Source: Callipepla californica brunnescens
Lineage: Eukaryota > Chordata > Aves > Galliformes > Odontophoridae
Assembly: GCA_023055505.1 (NCBI GenBank)
Contig: JALIRH010000151.1
Span: 191,001 to 255,000 of the forward strand
Reading direction: 5' to 3'
Length of the DNA stretch: 64,000 bases
The notes beneath the pieces were generated by a model. The model had not been told where the DNA came from. It did no database searches and worked only from the letters and a program-made list of their open reading frames with translations. Below are positions 12,027 through 33,510 of the stretch, in pieces. Positions within the stretch are counted from its first letter, which is position 1. Each line of letters opens with the position of its first letter. The position numbers and the translations under genes were made by a program.

Positions 12027-12299
12027 GGTCGCCCACCGCCGCCTCCCACCCATACGGGTGCTGCCCCACATCGCAGCTCTGCCAGCAGCCCAACTCCTGC
12101 GGCCGCAACACAGAGGGACGGCGGAGCCGGGCGTCCACCGCTGTGCTCACCCGAAAGCTCTCTGCGCCGCACAGTGTGTCCCATACCCTGCACCCCGTAT
12201 CCCACACCCCACAGCCCAGCCCACCTCCAGACCCCCGCCGCAAATCGCGGTGCTCAGCGGCGTGGCAGAGGCTGCAGCCGTCAGCCCGGGGCAGCCCGC

Positions 12300-12305
12300 A
12301 ATAAA
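12300..12305 (+). terminator. Poly(A) signal of SELENBP1
   Basis: AATAAA about 275 bases after the stop codon, followed by a T/GT-rich stretch (tctctgtgctttaac). Confidence 0.8.
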
Positions 12306-12325
12306 GCAGAGCTCTGCACCGCTGC

Positions 12326-12740
12326 CCCATCTCTGTGCTTTAACTGCTCGCCAAGAGCTCAGCCCCGTCCGCGTGCACGCACACCCCGCCGGCTCACACT
12401 GCACGCACTACGCGCGTGCACGAGCCGCGCGCTGCGCACACACCGCAGCCACACCGTGCACGCGCACTGTCTGCTATTCGCACCACTGCACGCGCACCGC
12501 CCGTTTACACCCCGCGTCCCCTCCCTCGGCTCCACCAATCAGGAGCTGTTGCTAGGCAGACTTCACCCCGAGCGCCGCCGCTCAGCGGAGCAGCGCCGCT
12601 TGTATCCGGGTAGGACAGCAGCGAGCAGCCAATCGCATTAAAGCGCGGCGTAGTATCTGGGTAGATGTGAGGCGCAGCAGCCAATTAGAAAAAAGCTGCC
12701 TGCGGCCCCGCGGAGGGGCGCAGCACTTTCGGTTCCCGGG
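12326..12740. other. SELENBP1-RFX5 intergenic region
   Basis: No coding exon. 12365-12500 is rich in alternating purine-pyrimidine CA/CG steps (gcgtgcacgcacac and similar). From about 12530 the sequence becomes the RFX5 promoter. Confidence 0.6.
12535..12690 (+). promoter_or_regulatory. RFX5 promoter: three CCAAT boxes and X-box-like element
   Basis: CCAAT motifs start at 12535, 12629 and 12681. The last two lie in a ~52-bp imperfect duplication (gtatcYgggtag ... gcagccaat, starting near 12603 and 12654). An imperfect palindrome GTTGCTAGGCAGAC at 12548-12561 resembles an RFX X-box. The region is GC-rich without a convincing TATA box. Confidence 0.6.
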
Positions 12741-12846
12741 GCGCGCGGGGCGGCGGCGGTGCGAGGGGGACCGGGACCGGGACCGGGAACGGGAACGGAG
12801 CGGAGCGGAGCGGAGCGGAGCGGACGGGGCAGAGCGGAGCCCGCAG
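12740..12846 (+). other. RFX5: RFX5 5' untranslated exon 1 (approximate 5' end)
   Basis: GC-rich sequence with six tandem copies of GGAGC (about 12797-12826) ends at a donor (gcag|GTGGGT at 12847). The next acceptor (ctccag|gag at 13272) lies 12 bases before the start codon at 13284, so this exon should be noncoding. The 5' end is a guess. Confidence 0.55.
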
Positions 12847-13283
12847 GTGGGTCCGGGCACGACCCGAGGGGGCACGGCGCTGCTGGGATCGCTGACACCG
12901 GTGGGGTCCGCGTGCCCTCGGGTCCCCCCCATCCGCGGGCAGCTGTCCCTGCTGCCGTGTCCTGCGGGTCCCCGCCGTCCCCATCCCCGGCTCCCCTCGT
13001 TCCCGTGTCCCCACGTCCCTGTCCCATCCTCATGTTCCCGTTTCCTGTCCCCGGTGTCCCCTGGGACCTGCCCTCCGTCCCCCTCCTGCCGTCCCCATGC
13101 CACGTGCGGGGTGTCCCCTCCCGTGTCCCACCGCCCGTGTGCTGGTGGCACACCTCCGGGTGGGGACACGGGCACCGAGGGCAGAGCCCCGTGGGTACCC
13201 GTGGGGGACTGGGGCTCTGAGGGGGTCCCCTCCCCGTTTTGGGGCTGAGTTTCCTCATTCCCCCCCTCCAGGAGCACGGTGCC

Positions 13284-16213
13284 ATGGCCGACGAGGAGCT
13301 GAGCCCCCAGGCCGCCAAGAAGGGCACTTTGTCACCTGGCAGCTCCCGGAGCGGCGCGGCAGAGCCGGGCACGCTGCTGCAGAAACTACGGGGCAACATC
13401 TCGTAAGTGAGCAACGTGTTAACCTGGGCATCCCAAACGGGATCCGATCTCATAGGGCCCATGGATTCGTAACCCTGTGGACTGAAGGGATGGGAGTCGG
13501 TGCCGCTTTTGGGGTGGGAACATCAGTGCAGAGCTCCTCAGGAGTGCAGTGGGACATGGGCAGGGGTCCTCGGAGCAGGGCCGTCCCGTGCCCTGATGCC
13601 TGCTCCCTCTGTCTGTCCCCTGCAGCAAAACGGTGCAGAACAAAGTCGATGCCATCCTGGTGAGTGCCTCTGTGGGGTGAGGGAGTGCCGCGTGCCCGGC
13701 CCTCCATGATCCCAAACCCCTCTTTCAGCCGGACCCTGAGATCCCATTTTGCTGATCCTATAGGGTCAGCAGGTGCTCAGCACCCATTCCCTCAGTCCCA
13801 CATGGGATGACCCCTGCCGGTCCCCCCAGAACCCCATTTACCCCATGTGCAGTCTGTGCCCACGCTCGCAAACCTCTGGGTTCAAATGCTCCATGAATGT
13901 TGGCCCTGTTTTGGTTCCTTCACCTCTCTTTGTCTCTGGTCCCTCCTCCCCTTCGCACGGACCCTTCACCCGTAGCAAGATGTCCAGAAGTTCTCCGACA
14001 GCGACAAGCTCTACCTCTACCTGCAGCTGCCGTCGGGGCCAAGCCTGGGGGACAGGAGGTGGGTGCTGGGGCTCCGTCTCCCCGTGCTGCCCTCCCCATC
14101 CGCTCACTCGGTGCCGTTGTTCCCAGCAGCAGCCTGGACCTGAGCTTGCTGAGCGCGGCCGAGTACATGCATGCATGCAACTGGATCCGGAACCACCTGG
14201 AGGAGCACGCAGACACCTGCCTGCCCAAGCAGGATGTCTACGATGCTTACAGGTGGGCAGCGTCCGTGGGGTTTGGGGTCAGCAAGCGCTTGGGGTTGGT
14301 CGGGAATGGCCATGCCCAGTGCCAGCTCTTAAAACACAGAATGGGAGCAGCAAGGAGGGGTCAGCAGCTTTGACCTACCCTCCCCCTCAGGCAGTACTGC
14401 GATAACCTCTGCTGCCATCCCCTGTGTGCTGCCAACTTTGGGAAGATCATCCGGGAGATCTTCCCCAACATCAAGGCCAGGAGGCTGGGAGGCCGCGGAC
14501 AGTCGAAATATCCTTTTGTCACAATGGGTCCGTGCTGTGGGCAGTGTTGGTGGCTCCTGGGGGGTTCTGGCTCCGGGTGCTTTGTCATCCCTTAACCCCA
14601 ACACACGTACTGCTACAGTGGGATCCGGAGGAAGACGGTGGTCAGCCTGCCACCTCTGCCCAGCCTGGACCTCAAGGTGACAGAGACTGTAAGTCCTCCA
14701 TCACTTGGTGGTTCATGTTCTGCCCCTTTGGGTCACAGTCACAGGCACAGGGCAGAGGGATGCATTCCCATGGAGCACGCAAGGGTTGAGCCCTGCTCCG
14801 TCCTCGTACATCAGTGACCGCAGCGGTCTTGGCCCCATTGGTGACATTGGTGTCCCACCAGCAGCACACGGAGCTGGCGGACCTGCAGTCCTACACCAGT
14901 GAGGTGATGGAGGCGGCCTGTGCCCTGACGTGTGACTGGGCTGAGAAGATCCTCAAACGTTCCTTCAACAACATCGTGGAGGTGGCCCAGTTCCTCATCC
15001 AGCAGCACATCATCAGCTCCCGCTCAGCCCGCGCCGACCTCGTCATGGCCATGGTGGTCTCAGGTGGGTCAAGGTGTCCCCAGGGGGTGTGGAGTTTGGT
15101 GGCTGTGGGAATGGCTTTGTGCTCTGCCCCCGCTCAGTGGGGCTCATCCCCACCTCATGCCTCACTGCGTGTCCCCAGAGAGCACAGAGAAAGCCCATCG
15201 TGATGGCCGCTCTCCACCACTGGCCAAGAGGAATGGCCTGGAGGCCTCGGAGGGCAGCGAGCGGAGTCTGGCACAGGTGAGGCCATGTTGGATGCCATGT
15301 CCCCTGTCCCTGTGGACATGTCCTCCTGGTATCCCCGTCCCATGTTCCTGCTTTTCTTGTGTCCCTCATCTTCATGTCCCTCATCTCCTGCTGTCCCACC
15401 ATGTCCCCATCTCATGGGGCGTCCCACCCACAGACCAAGAAGGACAATGTCCCCAAGGCCACCGTCCCACCGCGTCCCGACAAGAAGAAGCCCCCGGAGC
15501 CACCCCGTCCGCCGAGCAACCCCCAGGTGAACGCACTGGTGGCCCGTTTGCCCCTTCTCCTCCCCCGTGTCCCCCCTGGCCCCACAGCTGTCTGCTCGTC
15601 CCCTCCAGTCCTGGCACCCAAACTGACGGCCGCCCCGCTGGGGGGCACCATGAAGGTGGCTGTCCCGCTGCCCCCCAGGCTCAATGTGCTGCTGCCTGGT
15701 GTGGCCGTGCCCGCAGCTGACAGCCCCCGTGGAACAGTCCCCGATGGTCCCCCGGGCTCAGCCCAGCGCCCCATGGCCGCCAAGCGGTCCCCAGAGGTGG
15801 CCCACGAGGCCGTGGCCAAGCGCAGGCGTGGACGGCCGAGGAAGAGGACAGAGGAGGAGGAAGGAGGCGTGGGGTCACTGGGTCGCACTGGGGATGTGGC
15901 CGAGGGGACAGACTTGGGGGCCAAGCACTGTGACAGCGGTGGTGACCATGGGCACAGAGGTGACAGTGCCCGTGGAGGTGACAGTGCCCGTGGAGGTGAC
16001 ATCACGGATGGCACAGCAGTTTTGTCTCCAACCCAAGTGAGTGTCATCCAGGACGGCCATGGACTGCAGGAGCAGGAGACACTGAGCATGGCCCCAGCTG
16101 CTGGTGGGGTCACAGAAGGGGACAGTGGTGACACAGCGCTGCGTGGGGATGGACGTGGTGCCGGGACGGAGCCCACAGCCCCGCGTGGCCCCGTGTTCCC
16201 GGGGGGCACTTAG
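13284..16213 (+). CDS. RFX5: Regulatory factor X5, MHC class II transcription factor
   Basis: DNA-binding subunit of the RFX complex (with RFXAP and RFXANK), which binds the X box of MHC class II promoters. Nine coding exons: 13284-13402, 13626-13659, 13976-14058, 14127-14252, 14391-14507, 14607-14688, 14862-15063, 15179-15276, 15434-16213; 1641 bases, 546 residues (human 616). N-terminal oligomerisation region: [20 protein letters not shown]. The RFX winged-helix domain is about residues 88-170 ([49 protein letters not shown]). A conserved middle segment ([16 protein letters not shown]) is followed by a long proline-rich tail with an AT-hook-like RRGRPRKRT. Codon 160 is split by an AT-AC intron (14508-14606). 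The last exon holds a small in-frame tandem repeat (GGDSAR) near 15958-16002. Confidence 0.96.
14508..14606 (+). other. RFX5: U12-type AT-AC intron in RFX5
   Basis: The intron starts ATATCCTTTT, the U12 donor consensus, and ends ...CACAC. A branch-site match TCCCTTAAC (14588-14596) lies about 11 bases before the acceptor. Removing these 99 bases restores the conserved RFX peptide [17 protein letters not shown] alternative giving that peptide was not found. Confidence 0.88.
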
Positions 16214-16268
16214 GGACACGGTGCTGGAAGTGGGGTGTCCTCATCACCGCATGTCGCTGTCCCCTGCC

Positions 16269-16274
16269 ATTAAA
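16269..16274 (+). terminator. RFX5: Poly(A) signal of RFX5
   Basis: ATTAAA about 56 bases after the stop codon, followed by GT-rich sequence (tgcgtccgtctgtccgtgtgtc). Confidence 0.7.
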
Positions 16275-16349
16275 CTCGCAGCGCTGTGCGTCCGTCTGTC
16301 CGTGTGTCACCGGGAGGTGGGGGGAGGGGGCGACCTGTGGGTGTGTGTC

Positions 16350-16490
16350 CCCAGGGTGTCACCATCCGTGGAGTGTCACCATTATGGAGACGGGATGTCA
16401 CCATCCCCAGGTGTTGCCATTCCAGGAATGTCACTGCGGTGACACCGCACTGTCCCTGGGGTGATGCTGTGCAGGAACGTCACGGTCCCT
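16350..16490 (+). repeat. Degenerate TGTCACCAT minisatellite
   Basis: Six or more degenerate copies of a 16-22-bp unit with core TGTCACCAT (about 16357 to 16480), just downstream of RFX5. There is no coding signal. Confidence 0.55.
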
Positions 16491-16674
16491 GGGGCGGCGC
16501 GGAGCCCCCACGGGACCACGCGTGGCGTTGGAGCCCAGCATGGCGGCCGCGCGGCCTCAGTTCCCCCTCCGGATCCACCATCACCGCCCAGAGGGGCGAT
16601 GCGAGGTGCAGGGCTGCGGGTCAGGGAACCCCGGAACCCCGAGGGGTTCTGTCCTCTGCCCCCGCCCCCTGGTT

Positions 16675-16860
16675 TTTAGCCACGCCCCCTGCTTTTAGCC
16701 ACGCCCATCTCCGGTTGGCCACGCCCCCTGCCGCTCCACCCCTTGCTCCTGGCCACGCCTCCGGGCCGGCAGGGGGCGCTGTGTGCGCAGGCCCCGCCCC
16801 GCCCCGCCCCGTCCCGTCAGGCGGCGCCGCGGGCAGCCCGGGCCGCCGGGGCCTGCGCCG
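16675..16860 (+). promoter_or_regulatory. PI4KB: PI4KB CpG-island promoter with CCACGCC array
   Basis: Four CCACGCC boxes start at 16680, 16699, 16719 and 16753. They are followed by GC boxes (ccccgccccgccccgccccg near 16793-16812) and a dense CpG island with no TATA box. KLF/Sp-type factors would be expected to bind. Confidence 0.65.
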
Positions 16861-17071
16861 CCGCCGCCGCTCCGCCGCCGCCTTCCGCCGGGCCCGGCGC
16901 CGCTTCCCCGACCCGGGCGGCCCCGGAGAGCGCCGCGGGGACGGAACCGTTCGGTTCGGAGCCCCTTCCCGGAGCACCGAGAGCGCGCGGCTCAGGATGA
17001 GCCGCCCCGGGAGACCCGCGCGGCCGCACCGGAGCTCCGCACCGCGGTCCCGCGGGTCCGCAGCGCTGCAG
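16860..17071 (+). other. PI4KB: PI4KB 5' untranslated exon 1 (5' end approximate)
   Basis: CpG-rich exon ending at a donor (gctgcag|GTGGGG at 17072). An ATG at 16997 opens a frame that, spliced to the exon at 20900, would stop after 26 codons (...LQL, stop), so it is an upstream ORF and not the PI4KB start. Confidence 0.5.
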
Positions 17072-20000
17072 GTGGGGCCGGGGCGCCGCGCGGGGAGCCG
17101 CGGTTTGCGTGGGGAGGACGTCGTGTCCCCGCCGCGGTGGGGCCGGCGCTGCCCGGCCCGGGGCTCGCGAGGCCGTGGGGCGGGGGCTGGGAGCGCTGCC
17201 GCGGTCCCGCGCTCCTGAAGGCCCCGTCCGACCCAGCGCTGCCGCGGTCCCGCGCTGCTCTGAGCTCTGAGGTCTCCCGGGCTCGGCCCGGGAAGGGAAT
17301 CCCCGCTGCTGCTCCTGCAGAGGACTCCGGACCTGCTGAGCGGAGGCTGGCACTGCGTGTGCGTGTGTGTGTGCGTGTGTGTTTCCCGTTCTGGGGTCAC
17401 TGCATCCCTCCAAGTGCGTTCCGTGTGTGTTGTGCTGGGAGCTGTGTCCGTGGGGCCGCTCCTGCCCATCCCAACGGGACGGAGATGTGAGCTGAAGGGA
17501 GGGGATAACGACCCGAGTGTCTGAGGTGCTTAAGGCCGTGGTCGCAGCCGTTCTTTGTCTTTAGTGTCCCTCCCAGCCTAACTGCGTTGTGATCCCACTG
17601 TCCTGTGGTCTTTAGGGTCCCAGCCAACCCACGCCATCCTATCGCTCCATACAAACGTATGTGTTGGTGTTGGAGTTGGACTCGAGGGTCCCCAGAGGTC
17701 CCTTCCCAGCCCTGCAGTTCTGTGGCTCACGCTCAGGCCCAGCACAGCCTGTGATCCCGGAGGGGAGGGGGCTGCCGTGGTGGCCGTGCTCTCGAGGCTG
17801 TTCCTCGGGGTCGGGCTGTTATTTTTAATGCAGGGTGAGCCACGTGTGCTGTGTGTGGGCTGAATCTGGTTCAGCCGTGTGTGCAGCGCTGTCGGCAGTG
17901 CGTCCGTGCCGGGGCTGGGGCTCTGGGAAGGGGATTTCAGGCCCGAAAGAGGAAGCAGCTTCCCCCAGAGGGTTTGCTTCACTCTCGCTCTGGTACAGCG
18001 TGCCGCTGTGAGCTGAGCGGATCCCAGCCCCCCCGTGCCTCAGTTTCCCCATCCCTGCAGCTTGCTGGCACTGCAGGGAGCGCGGAGCTGCGCTGTGCCT
18101 CTGTCCGAACCCTCCTGAAGGCTCTGTGAGATGCAGAGGGCCATCAGCTCCGAGCAAAACAAAAAGTAACGCGGCGTAATAGAGACCAGATGTCTCGGTG
18201 AGACTTCATCCCGCGCTCCTGGTGCTTTGCCAGGGCCAATATTTCTTATTCAAGTCAGGCAGGAGAGAGACTTGGCTTTCCTGTGCGGGCACAGCTCTGC
18301 TCCAGCGGAGCTCCCTTTGCTTTTGTCGCTTCTCGAAGGCACTGTGTGCCCGAATCGCTGCACTGACACCACTGCCTCGTCTGTTTCTGAGCTCATGTGG
18401 GCTCCCTTTTATTTTGTGTTTAATCACTGACTTCAGCACGGTTTCACCAGGGAGAAACTTGGCTTGCTGCGGCTGTGGGTGGAGGATGAGCCGCAAAACT
18501 CGGCTCAGCCTGTTCTCCAGGCTGCGTCGTTGTGCGGAGCCGGTGGGGCTTTTCCTCCCTGGTGAGACCCATTTGGAACAGGGGGAGATCAGGGAGGGAA
18601 ACAGCACATCGATGCACGTTGAGCAAATGGTGACGTGAGCCCCAGAAAAATGCAGAGAGGTGAATTCCCTCCGTGGGGATTTCGGGGCACGTGTCCTTGG
18701 CGGGGCTGGGTGGCCCGGATGGGGGAGTGCTGGGGGGGCCAAGGAGTGAACCCAAAGCACAGATTGCAAAGCACAGAGGTAACCCTGCAGCCCTGGGGGT
18801 GGATTTGTTGTGCTCAGTCCTATAATCCAAGTTTGACCCACTGAGCAGTTGCAAATCTCTGCCCGGCTGTGTCTCCTTGGGCTGCGTGCACGGCGCGGGG
18901 GCAAACCTCGCGTTCCTGGTTGACGTGGCAAAAGGATTTGGGAATTTGGGCTCTGCGGTCGTAGTGACTGCTTTCTGAAATGTGGTCACCTAGAAATGGT
19001 GGGAAGAAGTGGTGTCCGTGTGCCTGAATGCCAAACCTTAATGCCAGGTCCCGTCTTCTCCAGGAGCACTGGGCAGGTTGGGTGCCCGGTGCTGGAGCAC
19101 GTGCCACACAAACAGTGCATGGCAGCACTGCTGCACACTGGGGCTCTGACTGTACAAATAGTGACAGTGCCGATAGGTTTACTCCAGATGTTTGCAGTGT
19201 GTGCCCCACATCCCCCTGCTGTGGGGCAGGAGCCCACCCCAGGAGCCCCCCTGGGAGCACATGGGTTCCTGTGCTGAGTCCTGACCCCAGAGCAGGTTTG
19301 GTTTGGGTCATGCCAAGAGCACAGCTCTCCTGTGACTCCTTCCTTCCCCGCTCTGTCCTTCTCCAGAGGAGATATCTCAAGTCCTGCCTGCATCGTGTCC
19401 TAGGTTCTCCCTTCTGCCTGAGTGGTGCTAATTTAAAAATTGGATTGTTTGGGTTTTCACGGCCTCACCAAGAAGGAAAAACAACTTCCTTGTGCTTGCC
19501 GGGTCTTTAGGATCTAATGACCACAACTATTCAAAGCATGCGGGATTTGGACTGAAGGGAATGGCAGGCACAGAGGAAAACGTTGTGCCGTGCGGCTGTG
19601 AAAGATGCTATTCATATCGATCAGAGCTGAACTTTGCTCGGGTTCTTTCAGCCCGAGCTCTGGGACGGGACTCTGCTCTGGTGTTTCCTCACCAGGGCCC
19701 AGCTGTGGACCTGCTGTGCCCCTGCTCCAACCAGGGGAGGATTCTCCCTCTGCCTTGGGGTGAAGGAGCAGGTGGGACAGCGGACAGAACGGGGCTGGGA
19801 CGGAGTCCTCAGGAATGGTGTTGCAGTGCTGGTTCATTGCTGGGTCCCTGCGGTGCGTCCCTGTGTCACAGCGGTGTCTGAGCGCTCCTCCTCGAGAGCT
19901 TATGCTGCTCAACTGTAATCGCCTGTGGAAATAATCAGATAACACGAGGTCATTCCATTAGGGGAATTACCTCCTTGCAGGAACCTCCTGCTGCAATTTC

Positions 20001-20899
20001 TGGTGCAGAACTGGGGCTCAGGGTCGCTCGGAGGCAGCAAGGAGTTCACTGAACTGCTCCAAAGCCCGTCATCTTTCCCACCGTGCTGAATGCAGAAAGC
20101 AGCAGGGAGCTGGCAGCGTGCTCCCAGCACTGCGTGCTGCTGGGTGCTGTCCTGCAGGCCGTGAGCTGGGGGACACGACTGCCCTGAGAGCAGACAGCTT
20201 CCCTCAGCAGTGCCCTGGTTCCCGCTGGCAATCCACAGAGATGCCCTGCTGCTCTTCTTATCAAGATGGGAAACCAGGAAGTGCTCTCAGTGCCTCCTTT
20301 ATCTCGCTTTTAAACCGTCATTAAGCGCTAATCATTGGCAAGGATGTGTCATCTAGGCATTAGTGCCTGGACTTTGAGAGCGGGGACCTTGCTGCAGCAA
20401 AACCCTTCGTGGCCGCTCTGGAGCCACATGGGTTGGGGCACTCGGGTTGGGGCACTCGGGAGCTTTTCCTGTCTGATCGTGCTGGAAGCTGAAGCCCAGC
20501 AGTGCAGTGGGGTGAGTGGGACGGCCGGCGCTGAGGGATTCCTGCCGAGCAACCTGGGTCTTTCTTTCCCCCCCCCTTCTTTCTCTTTTTGGCTTGCTCG
20601 GGTTTCTTTATTGTCATGGTAACAGGGAGATTTGGTGTCGTGGCTGAGAGATGCTCACGGCTCTCTCCTGCCTGGGTGGGTGCCAGGAAGACCTTCAGAG
20701 CCCCACTGACCACCTCCGTGGGTATGTCCTGCTGTGGCAGAGGTCGTCGGTGTGCCCCAGTGCTCCCCTCAGCTCTGTGCACATCCCGGGCAGGATTCCT
20801 GCTTTCCCACCTTCATCCTGGTAGCTCCATCCTGCACAGTGGAAGCTCCATCCCGTGCTGCATCCCTAACCGCATCTTTTTGCCTCTCGTGTTTTCCAG
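17072..20899 (+). other. PI4KB: PI4KB intron 1
   Basis: A 3.8-kb intron if exon 1 is as proposed. It holds a GT/GC microsatellite (17352-17382) and a CR1 3' end near 17650-17740. I see no other exon with family similarity. Confidence 0.5.
17650..17740 (+). mobile_element. CR1 LINE 3'-end fragment
   Basis: Sense-strand CR1 tail: GGAGTTGGACTCGAGGGTCC, then aggtcccttcccagccctgcagttctgtgg. Short and diverged. Confidence 0.7.
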
Positions 20900-20927
20900 C
20901 TCTGAAAGGTGCGGGCCCACCACTGCT

Positions 20928-31205
<10,278 letters not shown>

Positions 31206-32046
31206 GCGCCGCCCCCCCCCGCTGCGGGACGTGGGACCCCTCCCTGGGGTCGGCCCTTCTGCTTTGGTGGTCTCTTTCTTTTGTGTCGAGGGACTCCTAA
31301 AAATAAGAACACGAAAGGAAACGGAGAGGGGAAAATCCCTCCTCGTGCGGACGGAGGCGAAAAGGGGCACGGGGGCCCTGTGGGGCTGGGGGGCAGCGGA
31401 GGGCTGGGGGGGGGCAGGGAGCGTTCCCCAAAAGCACCGATGGGATCGGGGGGGGGGGAGGGGACAGTAAAGGGGTCTGACCCCCATCTGTGGGTGCAGG
31501 CAGTGCTGGAGGTGAACCCCGACGGCGCATTGTGCCCCCCCCCCCTCCCCCCCATGGCCTCAGCGCTGTGGGGGTCCCTTTGTCGCCCCTTCCTGCAGTC
31601 CCCCCCTCCCAGCACCGCCCAGGGTGGGGGGCTGAGGTTATGTCCCATGCTCCTCCCGCAGCCCCTCACTGTGGGGCCGCACGGGGGCTGCTGCCCACCT
31701 GCGTGCCCCTCCCTAATGCTCCCTTCCGTTTTTTGGGGTGATTTTGTTTAGTTTTTTGGACTCTGTTCCCCCCTTTTGGGACTGTGAAGTGTTCCTTCCC
31801 CCCCCCCCCCCCCCATCCCCGCAGTAATGTCTGTGGCTGCTTTGCCCCCCACGGACCGTCCGTCCCCACAGCCGCAGTGGGACGGGGTCAGAAGGACCGA
31901 AATGGGGATTTCTGCACTGTGGGGGGACCCGCGTGGCCCCACAGCTTTGGGCTCCCGACCCCCCCACGTCTGCAGGGCCGTCCCCGCGCCCCTCCGTCCC
32001 CCTCTGTTCTTCCAGCAGTGATTATTTCTCACATGGATTATTTCGC

Positions 32047-32052
32047 ATTAAA
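32047..32052 (+). terminator. PI4KB: Poly(A) signal of PI4KB
   Basis: ATTAAA, extended by an A-run, about 840 bases after the stop codon and the first plausible signal in the 3' UTR. The convergent ZNF687 gene ends about 320 bases further right. Confidence 0.65.
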
Positions 32053-32375
32053 AAAAAACAAAACAACAGTGAACAAAATGTAAACCCCCCCAGGTTCTCA
32101 TCGCAGCGCTGCGTTCCCACGGCCCCACGGGGGGGGGGAGGGGGTGCCCCCATCGCACTGCAGCCCTCGGGTGGGACACCCCCACCTCTTCTGGGGCTGA
32201 TGGGGGAAGAAGGGGGCTCAGAGCCCAAACTCAGCTGCGTTTTGGGGCACCCCGCCCTGTTCTGGGGGCACCCCGTGTGGTTTTGGGACCGGGCCGGGGG
32301 CGGCCGCGCTTTGGGATCCCCCCCCCCGGGGCCGCAGAAGGAACAGAGGCACCGAAGGGGTTAAACCACTAAAAG

Positions 32376-32381
32376 TTTAAT
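32376..32381 (-). terminator. ZNF687: Poly(A) signal of ZNF687
   Basis: TTTAAT on the plus strand, that is ATTAAA on the minus strand, about 1.1 kb beyond the ZNF687 stop codon. The 3' UTR (32360-33510) is low-complexity, with long T and G runs on the coding strand. Confidence 0.6.
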
Positions 32382-33510
32382 TGCGTTATGACTACAAGAA
32401 TAAAGGATACCTGAGAGCCTCTGCAGTGCCCGTAGCGTTACTGAAGCAGAATCACAACCCCCCCACGCAGTGCTCGCCCCCCCCCCCCCCGGCCCCACAG
32501 CGAACAGAGATCCCTCAGACGGCGCCCAAGTGCCGCAAAACCCCACAGTGCGGTTTGGGATCACAGAGCAAAGATGGGGGAGCGCGGCGCAGCGATGGGG
32601 GGGGGTCACAGTGCAGCGATGGGGACGGGGGCACGGCGCTGCGGGAGGGGGTGCGGTGCCATTCGGGGTCATCTCCTCCTAAAAGTGGGAGCGATTCTGG
32701 GTTCTGCTCTACTGCGAACAGCGCTGCGGGGCCGGGAGCGCCGCTTCGCCTCCGTCCTTTTCTCTCCTTTTTAAGGAGCTGAGTCCGCCTGTCCCCACCG
32801 CCCCGAAAACGAAACAAAAAACCCCCCCAAAAAAACCCAAACCCAGCCCCCCCCCAAAAAAAAAAACCTCCCAGAAAATAAAAACGGAAAAACAACCGAA
32901 CCCCAAACCCAAATCACAACAGTAGTTCTTTTTTCCTTGTTTTTTTTTTCTCGTCGCTTTTAGTGTATATGGTACAACTGTACACTGCGGCCGCGGAGTC
33001 CGCGCTGCGCAGCTGCTGCTGTGCGCCCCACACATCGGCGCCGTGGGGCGGGAGGTGAAGGAGAGCCCCACGGGGCGGCTGCGGGACCGTGTCCGTGCGG
33101 CCATGGGAGACATGGACCCCCACCACCCACGGCCAGATCCATTCACAGGGAATGAAAGAAAGAGGGAAACGGACTCTGAAGCGGCGGATCCCGCTCCGTG
33201 GGCTCCGTGGGGCGGTGGTGATGCGCTCACGTTCCCCATCCCGCGCTGCTCCCGGCACAGAGCGGCACAGAGTGGCACAGAGCGGCACAGAGCTGCTCCC
33301 TGCGCTCAGCCCCGGCCCCGTGGGGTGGGGGCGGTCCGGGCCGTGCCCCCATCACCTCCGCACAGAACCGGAGCGCAGTTCCGCTGCTCTCAGCGCGGGG
33401 CCCACGGACGGCACCGACCTCTCCTCGCGGTGCCTCCGTCCGCCCCACGGCCCCGCGGTGCCCGGCGGGGCGGAGGAAGGGGCTCCCGGGGCTCGGTGCT
33501 CCCCCAGCTC

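Noticed and set aside
15412..16209. Minus-strand open frame opposite the last RFX5 exon
   Set aside because: Shadow of the proline-rich RFX5 tail; no recognisable domain.
20589..20927. Upstream in-frame extension of the PI4KB first coding exon
   Set aside because: It crosses a good acceptor (ttttccag at 20899) and has no similarity to PI4KB; the conserved protein starts at the MGD at 20928.
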